DNA of 64,000 nucleotides from Lunularia cruciata (Eukaryota; Streptophyta; Marchantiopsida; Lunulariales; Lunulariaceae), in the NCBI GenBank assembly GCA_948567375.1, contig OX419755.1, positions 50,052,291-50,116,290 of the forward strand, in the 5' to 3' direction. A program made the translations under genes and the position numbers. The notes under the pieces are model-generated. The model was not told the DNA's origin and did not search any database. It worked only from the letters and a program-made list of their open reading frames with translations. Of this stretch, positions 34,641 through 46,066 are shown piece by piece (position 1 is the stretch's first letter; each line of letters begins with the position of its first letter).

Positions 34641-35239
34641 CTCAAAAAGGTCACTACTCCGGCCCTGAATCAATGTCCTCTCCATATCACTATATTGATA
34701 AGGACATCGGAAAATTGGTGTATCGCTAGTCAGCTCAATCTATATACCAAGTCCCTTCAAAGCACCCAAATCCTTCATATTGAAGGCAAAACAACTCGTG
34801 TGGCTCCCCAAGAACCTCCAAACCCTCCATCTTTCCTCTCCCATAAACTTGGGTCCAAGGTCTAGCTCCCAAGTATCCTCTGTAACTGTCGTAGGAGTGG
34901 AAGACGTACTGATTGGCTGCTACACTGGGCCCTTTGGAGCAACAGTGTCATGTCCCTAACCACTAGAGGTCCCAACCTCTATATGAAAAACTCCCTCCAC
35001 TCTGGCTACAAGCTCCACACGTCCTCTAGCTACATCCCAAGTGGACCAAGGGTGTAATCCAAGTAGCCCACGCTCACCTAGATGAACTCCAAGTAGACCA
35101 CTCTCCTTAGTAGCTACTGGATGTGTCCTAAGAATACCATGTCCACTCGGTCCATCACCCCCAGCATGTGCCTGAATTGTCTTGATAGGCATGGGGCTCA
35201 CAAGTGTCTAAGTGGTGATGCCTATCAAGCGCATCCTAC
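34641..35239 (-). pseudogene. E1 linker between methyltransferase and RT
   Basis: About 600 bp with one open stretch (35201-34956) in a different frame from the methyltransferase, Gly/His-rich, then stop-rich sequence. No domain recognised. The shift from the upstream frame near 35,200 may be decay or an original -1 frameshift. Confidence 0.45.
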
Positions 35240-36215
35240 GCTACTCTGCCAACCCAAGGCTTACAATCCAGGTCCATAGCTTGACCTAACACCTGACACC
35301 TGGATGCCTCTAACATTGCTGGAACAGCGGTAATACCGGTATGAAAACCCATTGCACGCTCTCTCTCATCAACATTGGGCTACACCAATTGCTGTAACTG
35401 TGAGTCCCAAACCAGTCTAGGTCCTCCCTCTTGAAAAGCATGAAAGCATGGGAAACTCATGAGTGTGGGAAATACGGCTCTAGGCTATCCAACTAGGTTC
35501 ACCATTGCCATAGGTGACATATCAGCCACTACCACTGTTTGAGACTAATGCCCAACATCCAAGATATCATCAACAAGGATGTGGTCAAGTCGCTGAATCC
35601 CATCATAAGCACGTTGTAGAACCTCTCTAGGTAAGAGGTTTGTCCACCAAAGACAAAGACGATGAGCTCGTGATCCCACTCTGGCTGCATCTAACAATAC
35701 AATTGGTCCCATCCAAGAATGGAATTGATGTGTACTTGCCACCACTCTGGTGTGAGAATCACCCATCAAAGGCATGTTCTCCAAAAGGTAAGCTGGAGAA
35801 ACGGACTAATGAACTTGGAGATGTTGTAGTATTTGTAACATCTCCCTAAACACACCAGAACAAGGATCTTGAAGACCCAAGACCCTACCAGCACTTGAAT
35901 ACCCCTGACATGGCCATCCAGAAATCACCAAGTGAATAGGCCCATGTCTCTCCAAATCATGCACCCCCAGTAAGGAAATGTTTGCTGGTAGGGCCTTTTG
36001 GTAACTTCTGACTACTGACATCGATAATAACTCTAGATACCAATAGGCCAAGTGTGCCACATGATGAAGAGAGACTTGCCTAGCAATCTCATCTCTCTCT
36101 AAATACAAGTACCTCTATACTTGTATACCCGCCTATAATACCGCAATTAGTCCGGTGCTAATCCCACCAAACAACTCTAATAGACATATCCCCTCTACTA
36201 GATACTACCAAGCAA
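35240..36215 (-). pseudogene. E1 C5 cytosine DNA methyltransferase (TAG-interrupted)
   Basis: About 320 codons in the minus frame hold the C5-methyltransferase motifs in order: I, GICLLELFGGISTGL (SAM binding, about 36,140-36,190); the acidic RYLYLERDE; IV, HLVISGWPCQGYSSAG with the catalytic Cys (about 35,905); VI, YLLENMPLM (ENV-like, about 35,780); VIII, SRAHRLCLWWTN (about 35,655); and IX/X, DERERAMGF (about 35,355). The order of motif I first resembles DNMT1/DNMT3 rather than the rearranged DRM order. It lies between protease and RT in one frame with gag. About eight TAG codons interrupt it, so no enzyme is expected unless they are read through. Confidence 0.9.
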
Positions 36216-36749
36216 TGAGTGTGGTATCCAAAGGTGTCAAAGGAATCAACTCTAGACGCTCATCCTCACATTCATCTCTTGATGGTACAAAGGCTCCACT
36301 CCAAGCCTATTGCACCAATTGATCTACATGTTGCTACAATGCCTCCTCAAAACTTCACAATGAAACATCAAAGGTGGATGGAACAATCCCACTTGTACTC
36401 CAAATCCAAGTGATCTCCTTTGGTACTGGATTATCCTCTATATGGGCGTTCTCCTCCAAAAAATCACCAGGCCAAGTAACTACACCATTGAAAGCTAAAA
36501 CTGATGTTGCCATAGTCCCAGATTGTAGTGAGCCAAGACTACCACTACTGAAGCGTATTGGTAGGCAACATACTTGTCCCTCACCAGATTGCCAACCTGG
36601 TCTATTGGAGGCTGTCTCCTCTCAATAGTCAATGTTGAAACCCATGGAGTATAACACTCCTCCTCCAACTAGCACATCATATGACTCAACTATTATCGCA
36701 ATAGCCTAAGCTCTCACCACCAAGCTATCAATCGGATGACCAGGCTAAA
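36216..36749 (-). pseudogene. E1 linker between protease and methyltransferase
   Basis: About 180 codons in the gag frame, Trp- and Gly-containing, with TAG and TGA stops; no domain recognised. The E2 copy of this segment is split by B1. Confidence 0.55.
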
Positions 36750-37320
36750 CCTAGACAACAAGCTCCCCATGTGTGATGTATTGTGTAGAACCACCACCTA
36801 GAGATGTCTGGATCTGAAATGGACACCTCTCCACATTGGTCTTACGTAACTCCAGACCGACAATTGTAGCCTTCCCCAATATAAGGGGCTACGCATCAGA
36901 GTCTAACAAGACTCTATGTGGTGTATAGACCTTCCCTAAAGGTCCCACCAAATGGAAAATCCCCCTCTGGTTATCCAATAGGACAACACCAGGTGTGAAC
37001 CGTGCTCTCTCAAAGGCCGGTCTAGTTGGCAACTCCTCTAGTCTAGCCACTGTTGCCTGCGATAAACTACTGGTCGCTGAACGGATCCCATGCTCCTCAA
37101 CCAAGTTAGCTTCACTATCAACCACCTTTATTCTAGTAGTAGGAACCGCATCATCCCTACTCTCACAGAGCGTGGCAGCCATCCAGAACATTGGGGCTGG
37201 ATCAACTTCCATTGTAAACATGTCATTGGCCAAAAACAAAGGATGCCGCATAATCAACTGAGCTACCCCCAACATCATGCTAGACTCAGTCTATGTAGTA
37301 GTAGGTGGCTAACTAGTAGG
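36750..37320 (-). pseudogene. E1 aspartic protease region
   Basis: A retropepsin-like core reads VLLDSDA-stop-PLILGK: the catalytic Asp in a DS-x-A motif where DSGA is usual, so Gly is replaced by Asp. The 129-aa open stretch 37278-36889 lies before it. It is in the same frame as gag and the methyltransferase, with further TAG codons downstream. Confidence 0.7.
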
Positions 37321-37533
37321 TAGTCCATCATGCACTCCATCACCACCTACCACACTTGCAATGGGACGTCTAGGAACCATGGATGTTGTATGCAATGCCT
37401 CAGATAGCATGAAAGACTGGGAAAGTCTAACCTGTCTCCCAACCTCTCCTCTCTATGGATCCAACTCCATTGATGCTCCTTTAGGCTCTAGAGCATGTAT
37501 TTCACTCCTAGCCACTGCTGTAGATGCATCCAC

Positions 37534-38990
37534 CTATGTTGCTCCGCACATGAAGTCCAAAGCATCTCTATCACTAGCATATGAGGTGGAAGCCTCAACA
37601 CCCAAATCTGATCTCCTCTGAGCAATAGCCATACTAGCCAATCTTTGCTCCAACTGCTCAATCTGAGTAGCCATAGCTATATCAAAAGTAAGGGCAGGTA
37701 ATGCACTCCTACTAGGTGTAGATCCTCTACCACCACCTCGTCCTCCATGAACTAGAGCTCCTCTACTACCTGCCATAGCAGCCCTACCACTTTGTAACTC
37801 CAAGTGTAGGTCAAAACACGGATCACTAGTGTGACCAAATTTATGGCAATGCTCACACTGCCTCTATGCTGACTATGATACACTTGAGGTATTGGGTCCA
37901 CTACCCTGAGTACACTCTCTTTGATGGTGAGGTCCACCACAAGTCCAACAAGCAACACCAACACTCACTGGCTACTATTGACCCAAAAATGAAGGTAAGG
38001 ATCTAACTCCACTAAGCCCTCCACTCGCTCCATATGATCTAGGCTGTCCACCTTGTCCTCAAAAACCAACTGGGTGTGGTGCACTCTGCTGCACTCTTGA
38101 AGAAGTCATAGCCGTGGATGAGGTCTTCCTACCAAATCCAAATATCACCACCCTCTCTTCTACCACGTTGAGCTCAATATGCTCAGCCAAACCAAAGACC
38201 ACTGCCAAAGTAGGCAAAGTAGTCTGTAATAACATAGCATCATAAACTCTATGCCGCAACTCCCTGTCCAATATCCCATACCAAAATTGGACTGTTTGGG
38301 CCTCAGTAACTCCTTGAGTGAAACTGATCAGCCACCTCATGTGAGTGTATGCCTTGCATAGGCTCTCTCCAGCCTTCCGTTGGAACTCTTGCAAGCTCCT
38401 CAGCTTGTCAATCTGCACTCCCTATTAGTTTTGCCTCAAACACAAGAAGAACTCCACCATAAGGTTAAACCCCGGTACCACACCACCTCCTATAGTGGTA
38501 CCTCCACTTGTAGTAGCACTATCTCCAACTAGTGCACCTCCACTAGCTCCATCAACACTACTCAAGCTAGAACTCGTAGGTACAACCAATCTACTCCTGG
38601 CCACCAAACCTGAAGTGATAGAGATATAGTTTGGAGACCAATACTGTCTCCATAACTTGATCTCCTCCAAATAAGCTCTCCTGAACTCATGGTAGTCATC
38701 CATTGGTGGACCCTCTATATGCTGAAACAACCCGTTCCATACCATAAAAGGTGTAAACAAAGTCGGGTTCTGCATTTGCTACAGATCACTCCAACTATGA
38801 AACTCCTGGATGAAGTCATCTAACTCAATGGTACCCATTGTACTATAGTACCGCCTAGGGCCTTTAGAGGCCCCATAAATCTTGTCCATGACCCACAACA
38901 ACGGTGCGGACACACCAAGTGCACTCTCAACTAAATCAGCTCTTGTGTCAATCTCCTCCCTCATTAGGACCTAAGATATAGGCTGATACC
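37534..38990 (-). pseudogene. E1 Gag with two zinc knuckles
   Basis: The capsid-like region (YHEFRRAYLEEIKLWRQYW; LRSLQEFQRKAGESLCKAYTHM; QFWYGILDRELRHRV) has the layout of retrotransposon Gag. Two zinc-binding clusters follow: CWTCGGPHHQREC near 37,930 and CEHCHKFGHTSDPC near 37,840. A Gly/Arg-rich stretch and a short coiled-coil (QIEQLEQRLASMAIAQRR) come next. The frame has no indel but about ten in-frame stops, nearly all TAG. The most plausible start is the Met at 38964, though the frame is open some way upstream. Confidence 0.82.
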
Positions 38991-40408
38991 GAGTACTACT
39001 ACAAGTAAACCCACTACGTACTATAGCACTATCTCCTCTGGAATCCACAAAGAACTCCGTCGTGACAAAGTAACCGAAAGCGCAAATTGCAACAACAAAC
39101 TAGAACCACAAACTACAAATGCAAGTTGCAACCGCAAGTACCCCACCAAGTGCCAACACCAACTAAGCACCACCCACTAATGTAACTCTAACCGAGATAA
39201 CTACACTAGGAGAATGGGCAATCTATAACCTACCATCACAACACGCACTCTCACGGTCTGCAAGTCATCACTTCCTACCTCACCGGAGAGGAACAAAGGT
39301 AGTCTGACTGGTCATCACTCCAGCCTCACTACCGGGAGCACACTAGAGCACCAACGCTCAAAATTCAAGGCACCTCACACAAACATGGTGCACAAATAGG
39401 AAGTAGAGAATGGAGGGGGTCCAATCACCAGAAATCTAAACAAAAACACTCCATCTCTTCTCTCATAAAATAATACAAGACTGACTCTGCCACCATTTGG
39501 CATTTGACATAAGAGAAGTTTATATCTAAGTCCTAAGCTACCAGGATCACCAAGAATGGGATCAAACTACCTCTCCTAGCCAAAGCTACAAGTGTATAGA
39601 TAACAGTGGCACAGTCACTAGGACAACAAGTGAGGGTGGACCAGTTGGCTAGAGCACCGGTCGAGGAACAAGAGATCTAGGGATCAAACCTTGTTGCGCA
39701 TAATCTAGCAAGAAAGGCAGATTTTGCCAACCAATGACCAAGATCTACTCTAAACTGGCTAGCCTCACCCCAGCAAGTTGGCTTGCTGCCCCTTCTAGGC
39801 CTTCGTAGCTTCTCATAGCCCTATGCCTCAAAATTCAGCCAAATGAGGCCTTTCTTCTTGTCACTTTGAACCTCCTCCAAAATTTGGCAAAACTCCTCCA
39901 AACTTGCAAAAGTCCTCCAAACTAGCAAAACTTCTCCAAATCAGGCCAAATAGTGAAACTCCTCCAAATTTGGCCAAAATTTGAGATAAAATCCAGCCAA
40001 AATCTGACATAAACCCTAAAGTTGGCTGACCGCCAAATCTCTTGCTAACTTTTCACTTGAGCCAAATTGAAAACATGGGTTTCTCCAAATCACAAATTCA
40101 CAAGAATAGCTTCTCAACTCCACCTTCAATTTCACTTTCTGAACCCAACTCACAACAAATTGGTCTTGCCTTCACCTCCTTAGCTCAAAATCACAACCAT
40201 TACTTGAAATTTGCTCCTTTTATGCTCAAAAATTGGCCAGTGCATCTGCACACCATCTGCCTTATTGCCAATATCCATAAGCAACGAGCTTCTGCACACC
40301 AAGGAAAAATTGAACTTCAATCGAGCTACCAATGATCCACCGAGCTTGGAGATACCACCAACACTCCAAGTTCTTACACCAAATTTCCCGCTGATTTCAC
40401 TTCTTTGA
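38991..40408 (-). other. E1 leader, 1.4 kb, no ORF recognised
   Basis: The sequence between the 5' LTR and gag. It is C-rich on the plus strand, with short CTCCAAA repeats near 39,880-39,990. I could not identify a convincing primer binding site next to the LTR end at 40408. Confidence 0.5.
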
Positions 40409-40853
40409 TGTAATCAGATTGCTTATCACTCTCAACTCAGCTCAACTCAACTCAAATCAATATCTGATCCATCACTCTATAAACTGCCAACAATTGGGCA
40501 CTAATTATAGTCAAGCCACATCCACTCTAGCTAAGAGAATCTAGGTGATGCTCGCCGGCCTCTGTCCATCATAGCCAAGAACTCAAAGGCTCAACATTAG
40601 AGAAGTGAGGTCTCTAGAGTTGCATTTCAAAAGTATACCTTGTGGACTCAAGCTAGATCTGAACCCTAACGGTCTCGCTGATGGTGCAAATGGTGTAGAG
40701 TGACAGTGGGCCCCACCGTGAAGTCAGTACTACAAACACAAAATCTGACCATCGGAAAGTAGTCTCTGAGAAACTGATGAAATAACTCTAACTACTATAA
40801 CTAGAACTCCAGTGTCCGAGCAATCTAGATGCAACACTACAAATGGCGTGACA
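40409..40853 (-). repeat. E1 5' LTR (445 bp, lacking the first ~110 bp)
   Basis: On the minus strand it runs from TGTCACGCC to CTGATTACA and matches 17886-18340 of the 3' LTR. The outer segment 18341-18451 of the 3' LTR has no counterpart here. The host A4 sequence with TSD TCTCT follows at 40854. Confidence 0.8.
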
Positions 40854-41139
40854 TCTCTCTTCGTGATAGAGTAGTTCTTTTTTGCTAAAACCATATGCCT
40901 ACTAGCATAAGCTCTTGGATGATCATGCACATCTTGGTCTAATTGACTAAGAGTGCATCTTATAGCAACATTGGAAGCATTAATGTAGAGGATGAAGGGC
41001 TTACTCCAATCAAGTTCACCAAGAATCAAAGCTACAACAAGGGATTGCTTGAGTTCCTCAAAAGCTTTAAGAGCCTCCTTGTCTTCCAAAATCACCATGT
41101 AATCTACACCTTTCTTCATGTAGATGGTCAATGCATAAG
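40854..41139 (-). pseudogene. A4 RT to RNase H fragment
   Basis: Continues A4 from 17780: LTIYMKKGVDYMVILEDKEAL and the RNase H start with FILYINAS, where the catalytic Asp of TDAS is changed to Asn. Cut by the D1 LTR at 41140. Confidence 0.88.
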
Positions 41140-41551
41140 TGTAACAATATGGAGTTTAGTGATGTAGTAAGTAAGGCTAACAAAGTAGAGAATAAGCCAA
41201 ATTAGCCCAGAATATTCTAGAAGTATCTAGGAAGCTTCTTGTGAAGCTTCCCAACTACTTAACTTGTGCCCCAAGTAGGTAGCTTCTAGAAGCTTCTAAC
41301 TAGCTTAGCTCGCACTTCAAGTAGGGGGCTTCTAGAAAGAAGCTTTTTGAGAAACTTCCTAGTTAACTTGGCTTGCACTCTAAGAAAGCGGCTCAAGGAA
41401 GCCTCTTGAGAAGCTTCTCAAGGGCTTTGTTTGGTACCTATAAATACCAAAAGCCAAAGCTCATGCTAGGCATTCTGAGTTTTCCCTCATTCACGTGTCC
41501 TAATGTGAGTTTCCATTCTCCTATTTCTCTCCTTGGTCTTGGTCTTTTACA
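41140..41551 (+). repeat. D1 5' LTR (412 bp)
   Basis: TGTAACAATATGG to GTCTTTTACA, with short inverted ends TGTAA/TTACA and a primer site one base inside. Matches D2 at 63734. Confidence 0.9.
41210..41446 (+). promoter_or_regulatory. D1 LTR promoter: heat-shock-element cluster and TATA box
   Basis: Perfect three-unit heat shock elements GAATATTCTAGAA (41210-41222) and TTCTAGAAGCTTC (41284-41296), two-unit GAAGCTTC at 41231, 41243 and 41410, and a TATA box TATAAATA at 41439-41446. This layout is expected of a heat-inducible LTR promoter bound by HSF; induction itself is inference. Confidence 0.7.
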
Positions 41552-41552
41552 T

Positions 41553-41564
41553 TGGTATCAGAGC
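41553..41564 (+). promoter_or_regulatory. D1 primer binding site, tRNA-Met
   Basis: TGGTATCAGAGC, the classic complement of the plant initiator tRNA-Met 3' end, one base after the LTR. Confidence 0.93.
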
Positions 41565-41823
41565 AAGAATGGAATATATGGAATTTATGGACCACCAAAT
41601 CCACTTCCGCCAAACCATTGGGATTTTCATGTCCAGATATTACCCAAGCATCCTTTCACACAATTCATCACCTCGCGCTTTGGGCAAGATTTTCTACATA
41701 TGATCATCGTGTCTAAGGAACCCTTGATACTTCCGGTTGTAACTTATGGAGAATAGTAGACGTGTTGCATCTATGTGCTAATCAATTAGATAAATTGGGA
41801 GCAGAGGGATAGAGTAGTAGCTA

Positions 41824-43090
41824 TGGCGACAATACCAGACGTTATCCTTGTGATGCAGCAACAAATTGAGCACCTTACTCAATTGCTAGATGAATGAGAT
41901 CAATAACAACAAGAACATATAGAGAGAGCGCCAATTCAAGATGGAGAAGATGGCATTCAATGTCCAAAACCCAAGGTGTTTGAAGGCAAGAATCTTTTGG
42001 CACACAATAGAATTTTGTACTTGACTGCAAACGTTACTTTGAAGCCACCAATCTTCAAGATGAACAGAAATAGATTCTCTTGGACTCTAGCCAATTAGAT
42101 GGTGTGGCAAAACTTTGGTGGCAATTTTGAGTGGAGCAAGCTGAACAATAGATTGTTGCACCAATTTTGACATGGGTAGAATTCAAGGATGCAATATTGG
42201 GTCGGTTTCAAACTATAAATGCCACCCAAGCCGCATGAGATAAATTGGCAAAGTTGAAGCAAGTTGGCTCAATAAGGAGCTACATCACACAATTTCAAAA
42301 CATCATCATGCAGATTCTAGATATACAAGAAGGTGAAGTTCTAAATGAATTTGTGTGAGGATTGAAGTCATGAACCAAATTGGAGGTGACCATGCGGGAA
42401 CCACAAAACATAGAAGAAGCCATGTAATTGGTTGAGCGCTTTGATTCCTTGGTTGCGATGACTTGGTCTTGACCTCAACCTACACACGGCCTACCAATAC
42501 ACTATGCATAGGTGGAAGAACTGGCACCAATGGAGATTGATGCTATCCAACGGAGACCACTTGGTATAGCAGATAGAGAAAGATTGCAACAAAATGGAGG
42601 TTTTTTATTTTCACCAAGTTGGACATTTCATTGTTGAATTCCCACTTAGGAATGGGCGACCTCAACAAGTTGCCCAGGTGGAGTTTGTGGAACAGAATGA
42701 TCAAGGAAACAAGGAATCCCAATAGGAGATTTTGAGCCACCTATTGGGAACTTGATTAGTTCCACTAGGATTGAAGGCTCAACCTATGCAAGTTTGCTTC
42801 ACTTGCAAGGTATGATATCTAAACGAGGTTGTAGGATTTTGGTTGATTTTGGAAGTTTAGAGAATTGCATGTCTATGTGCATAGTAAAGGAATTGGGTAT
42901 TCCTATCAAGCCTATGATTGGAAGTAGTTTGATGATGGCAGATGGTAGAAAGGGTTTTGCATTCTACACCTCGCATCCAGTTTCCTTTAGATTAGGAAAG
43001 AGTATTTGGAGTATATGAGGTTTGTGGTGGCACCTCTACACTATGATATCATTCTAGGTCTACCTTGGCTTGAACGTCATAAGGTTCAAT
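41824..43090 (+). pseudogene. D1 gag and protease, heavily broken
   Basis: Gag begins ATG at 41824 (MATIPDVILVMQQQIEHLTQLL) and is full of stops. The protease core reads GCRILVDFGSLENCMS (42752-43018), a retropepsin-like motif with DFGS in place of DSGS, followed by the late protease segment DIILGLPWL after a stop at about 43,017. A segment of Glu/Lys-rich linker with imperfect repeats of about 60 bp (KFARKATMEQ-type, 43,190-43,400) precedes RT. Confidence 0.78.
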
Positions 43091-43189
43091 TTGATTGGAC
43101 TCAATGACAAATTCAAGTACAAAATCAAGGTAGGAATTTCCGATTAGGTTGTCTGGCACCTCTAAGTAAGACACCTAAGAATAGTCAGT

Positions 43190-43400
43190 CCCAAGATGGG
43201 ATGTTTGTCAAGAAGGTAGCCATAGCACAAACCTTGAAGGAAGATGAGTCTTAAGATGGGAAGTTTGCTAGAAAGGCAACCATGGAGCAACCTTGGAAGA
43301 GAGATGAGTCCTTGGAAGGGAAGTTGGTTAGTAAAGCAGCCATAGAGCAAGCTTTGGAGGAAGATAAGTCTATTTTCACGGTGTGTATCAAGCAGATTGC
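43190..43400 (+). repeat. Imperfect ~60-bp repeats in the D1 protease-RT linker
   Basis: Three to four diverged units containing GGGA(T/A)GTTTG(T/C)... and (AG)CAGCCAT(A/G)GAGCAA, about 60 bp apart; an internally repetitive polyprotein linker. Confidence 0.6.
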
Positions 43401-43449
43401 ACAAGAACAATCTAAGGAGGGCCAAGAGCCTCATCAAGCAATGGTTGAT

Positions 43450-44160
43450 TGGATACTTTAGGAGTTTGCAGACCTATTTCCGGATGATCTGCCAAAGCAA
43501 TTACCCCCAATCAAGGTATGCCCTTCAAGATCAAGTTATTACCAGGAAGTACTCCAATGAGTAGACCAATCTATTTGCTCTCACCAAAGAAGTTGGAGGA
43601 GTTGCAAACAACACTTACAAAGTTGTTGGAGAAGGACTTCATATGACATAATACCTCTCCTTGGGGAGCACCGGTACTATTTGTTCCAAAGAAGGATGAG
43701 GACTTTGTTTTTGATTATTGTGGGCTCAATAAGCAAACCATGAAGAATGCATATCCCTTGCCTCGAATCAATGACTTGCTTGATCAACTAAGTGGAGCAC
43801 GTTACTTTTCCAAGTTGGATCTTTGCAGCGGCTATTGGCAAATTCCTATTGATAGAGAGGATGTGCAAAAGATTACTTTTTGCACAAGGTATGGGCATTT
43901 TGAGTGGAGAGTTCTACCTTTCGGACTCATTTATGCTCCAATGGTCTTCATAGATCAGATGGATTGGGTGTTGGATGGACTATTGGATTGGTCCATTGTG
44001 GTGTTCTTGGGTGATATTTTAATCTATAGTAAGACAGAGGTTGAACACATGAATCATGTACAAGAAGTCCTAAGACAACTATGACAATGGAAATTTTACT
44101 ACAAGAAGTTGAAGTGTGCCTTTTGGCAAAAGGAGGTTACCTTCTTGGGTCATAAGATCT
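43450..44160 (+). pseudogene. D1 reverse transcriptase
   Basis: Motifs: YPLPRINDLLDQL, the first catalytic Asp in YFSKLDLCSGYWQI, PFGLIYAPMVF, and VVFLGDILIYS where the YVDD box has become FLGD, losing a catalytic Asp. The frame is open 43740-44084 and then stops. It ends at LGHKI, where the 5'-truncated B4 begins; about 80 codons up to RNase H are missing. Confidence 0.87.
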
Positions 44161-46066
44161 TATGGGAGGACAAGACAGATGGTGTGGAATTTGTGGGACA
44201 AGTCGCCTCTACATTACATTGTGCCGTTTGCAGCCCATTTCTATTTGGGGCTGAACTTGCTCAATGCGGTGGAGCGTAATAAGATGGTGTCGTATTTCCA
44301 TTCCGACTTGAGAAGAGATGTTGATGCAAAGGAGCAACAATACATTCTTCAGATCAGGAGCAGTGATGAGTACTACATGCAGACGGGGCAGAGTGTGCAG
44401 TTGGAAGTAAGCACTCCAAAGTCAACAAAGAGGAGTCAACAAGGAGAAGAAGAAGTAGAGAAAGGGAGACCTCGGAAGGCTAGAAGGATAAACCCAAGGA
44501 AAGAGTTGGTGGTAATTGCGTCATCAGAAGAAGAATCATAAGGAGAAGCCAAGTGCAAGTCCAAAGATTTGGAGAGGAAGGAAGAACCCGAGTTCACATT
44601 ATAGAGTGGAGACAAGAGTAGTGACAGCAACAATGGAGTGGAGATAAAATTGATACCCAAAGAAGAGGAAGCCAAGATAGAGACAAAGGAGAAAAGTAAC
44701 TCGAAACTAGAAGACAAAGTTCCAGAGCAAGAGGAGAAAAGAGTTACAATTCAAAGGGGAGTTTGTTCTAGACAAAAGGTGAAGTGTGGAGCAGGGCCAA
44801 GTAAGGTAAGAGAAGAGGAGGATGGAAGTTTGGGGAGCCAAGAATCCATACCTATAAGTCAATTGCGGCTTAGAAGGCGAGTGTCAAGTGAGGAAGAGGT
44901 GAAGAAGGAGATAAGTCTGCAAGCCGAGGTAACTCTAAGTGAAGGAGTAGAGTATCTGTGAAAGGTTGTGTGCCCATTGTTGGTGAAGTTAGAGCACCGG
45001 AAGAAGGAGATGCAATCAAAGTGTCTGGAGGTGAAGATTGTATTGCAAGTGTTAGCTTGATTAGAAGAAGAGAACTCATAATTAAAGAAGAGTATAATTG
45101 AGGTGAGGAAAAAACCAAGGTGAGGAGGAAAGGGAAGTACTACAAGTAGATGCAATAGTATAGAATCAAGTGATTGAGAACTTGAAGAAAGAAGCAAGGA
45201 ACTCATAGAACAGAGTGACATAGCAAGGGAAAGACAAGTAGCTGAGTATGAAATCTTGAAGCAACAGTTTGTTGATTTGAGATTAGAAATTATCCATGCT
45301 ATGGCAAGAGTAGCAGAGAAAGAGCAAGAGCTCAATAGAATGATGGAGAGTATAGAAGAGAAGAAGCAGCTTTGGCAAAGAGAGTTAAACATGAGATATA
45401 GAGAGGAAGAAAGGTTGAGAGAGTTACTTTGCAATCAGGAGGAGGAGATTGTGCAGAAGGAGAAGGAAACTTTGAAAGCCAAGTTCAAAGCGGAATTGGC
45501 AATGTACAGAGAAGATTGGCTTGCAGATCAAGAACGGGAGAGAAAAATGAGATTGGAGCCATTGAAGGAGATTATGATCAAGATGAATGTGATGTTGAGT
45601 ACAAAGGCCAACGTGCGCATTGAAGAAACGAGATTGCACAGGTTGAAGTTGTTGGTGCAAGAGACGAGGAGGAGAAATGCAAAGGATAAGGATTTGAATG
45701 CCTTACTCATTAGTCTCAAAACTTGTATAGATAGAAAGATATTGGAAGTAGAAGACAATATCACAATTAGATTAGACTTAGTGAAATTATAGATAGATAA
45801 ACTTTGAAAGGATGTAAGAGCAAAACCCAAAGTAGATAACATAGGAGTGTAGATGTCTTCGAAGTTACCATTGGAGACATTAGAGAAGAGTGGGTCGGGA
45901 GATAAGGAGTTAGATAGATTACCCACTAGTGTAATTGTAGATCAGAGTGAAGAAGTGTTAGAATTAGTAGAGGAATTAGGAGTTGTGAAACCCAAGGATA
46001 GAGTAGTAGTGAGTGAAGTTACTTTGGGATTGGAAGCCAAAGTTGAGGTAGACATCGAATTGGATT
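44161..46066 (+). pseudogene. B-family protein in B4, broken
   Basis: Open stretches 44116-44541, 44638-44961, 45256-45792 and 45853-46068 match the B1 protein from HYIVPFAAHFYLGLNLL to the acidic C-terminus. Stops and shifts occur at different places from those of B1, so the copies decayed independently from a coding ancestor. Coiled-coil heptads are evident in the 45256-45792 part. Confidence 0.68.

Larger units (their letters stand above)
17781..40853 (-). mobile_element. E1: methyltransferase/PHD Ty3/gypsy element with nested insertions
   Basis: Minus strand, from 5' LTR (40409-40853) through leader, gag, protease, methyltransferase, RT, RNase H, start of integrase, [A3/A2 block 19249-32322], integrase C-terminus with PHD finger, and 3' LTR (17886-18451), plus a 105-bp extension at its 3' end. 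TSD TCTCT on both sides. The integrase catalytic core is missing at the A3/A2 block. It is not functional: many in-frame stops. Confidence 0.85.

Noticed and set aside
35220-38990. A changed genetic code with TAG as glutamine in this genome
   Set aside because: A5 gag-pol and the leader CCHC ORFs all end at TAG in the expected place, and E2 has CAG at sites where E1 has TAG. Readthrough in E alone remains open (see findings).
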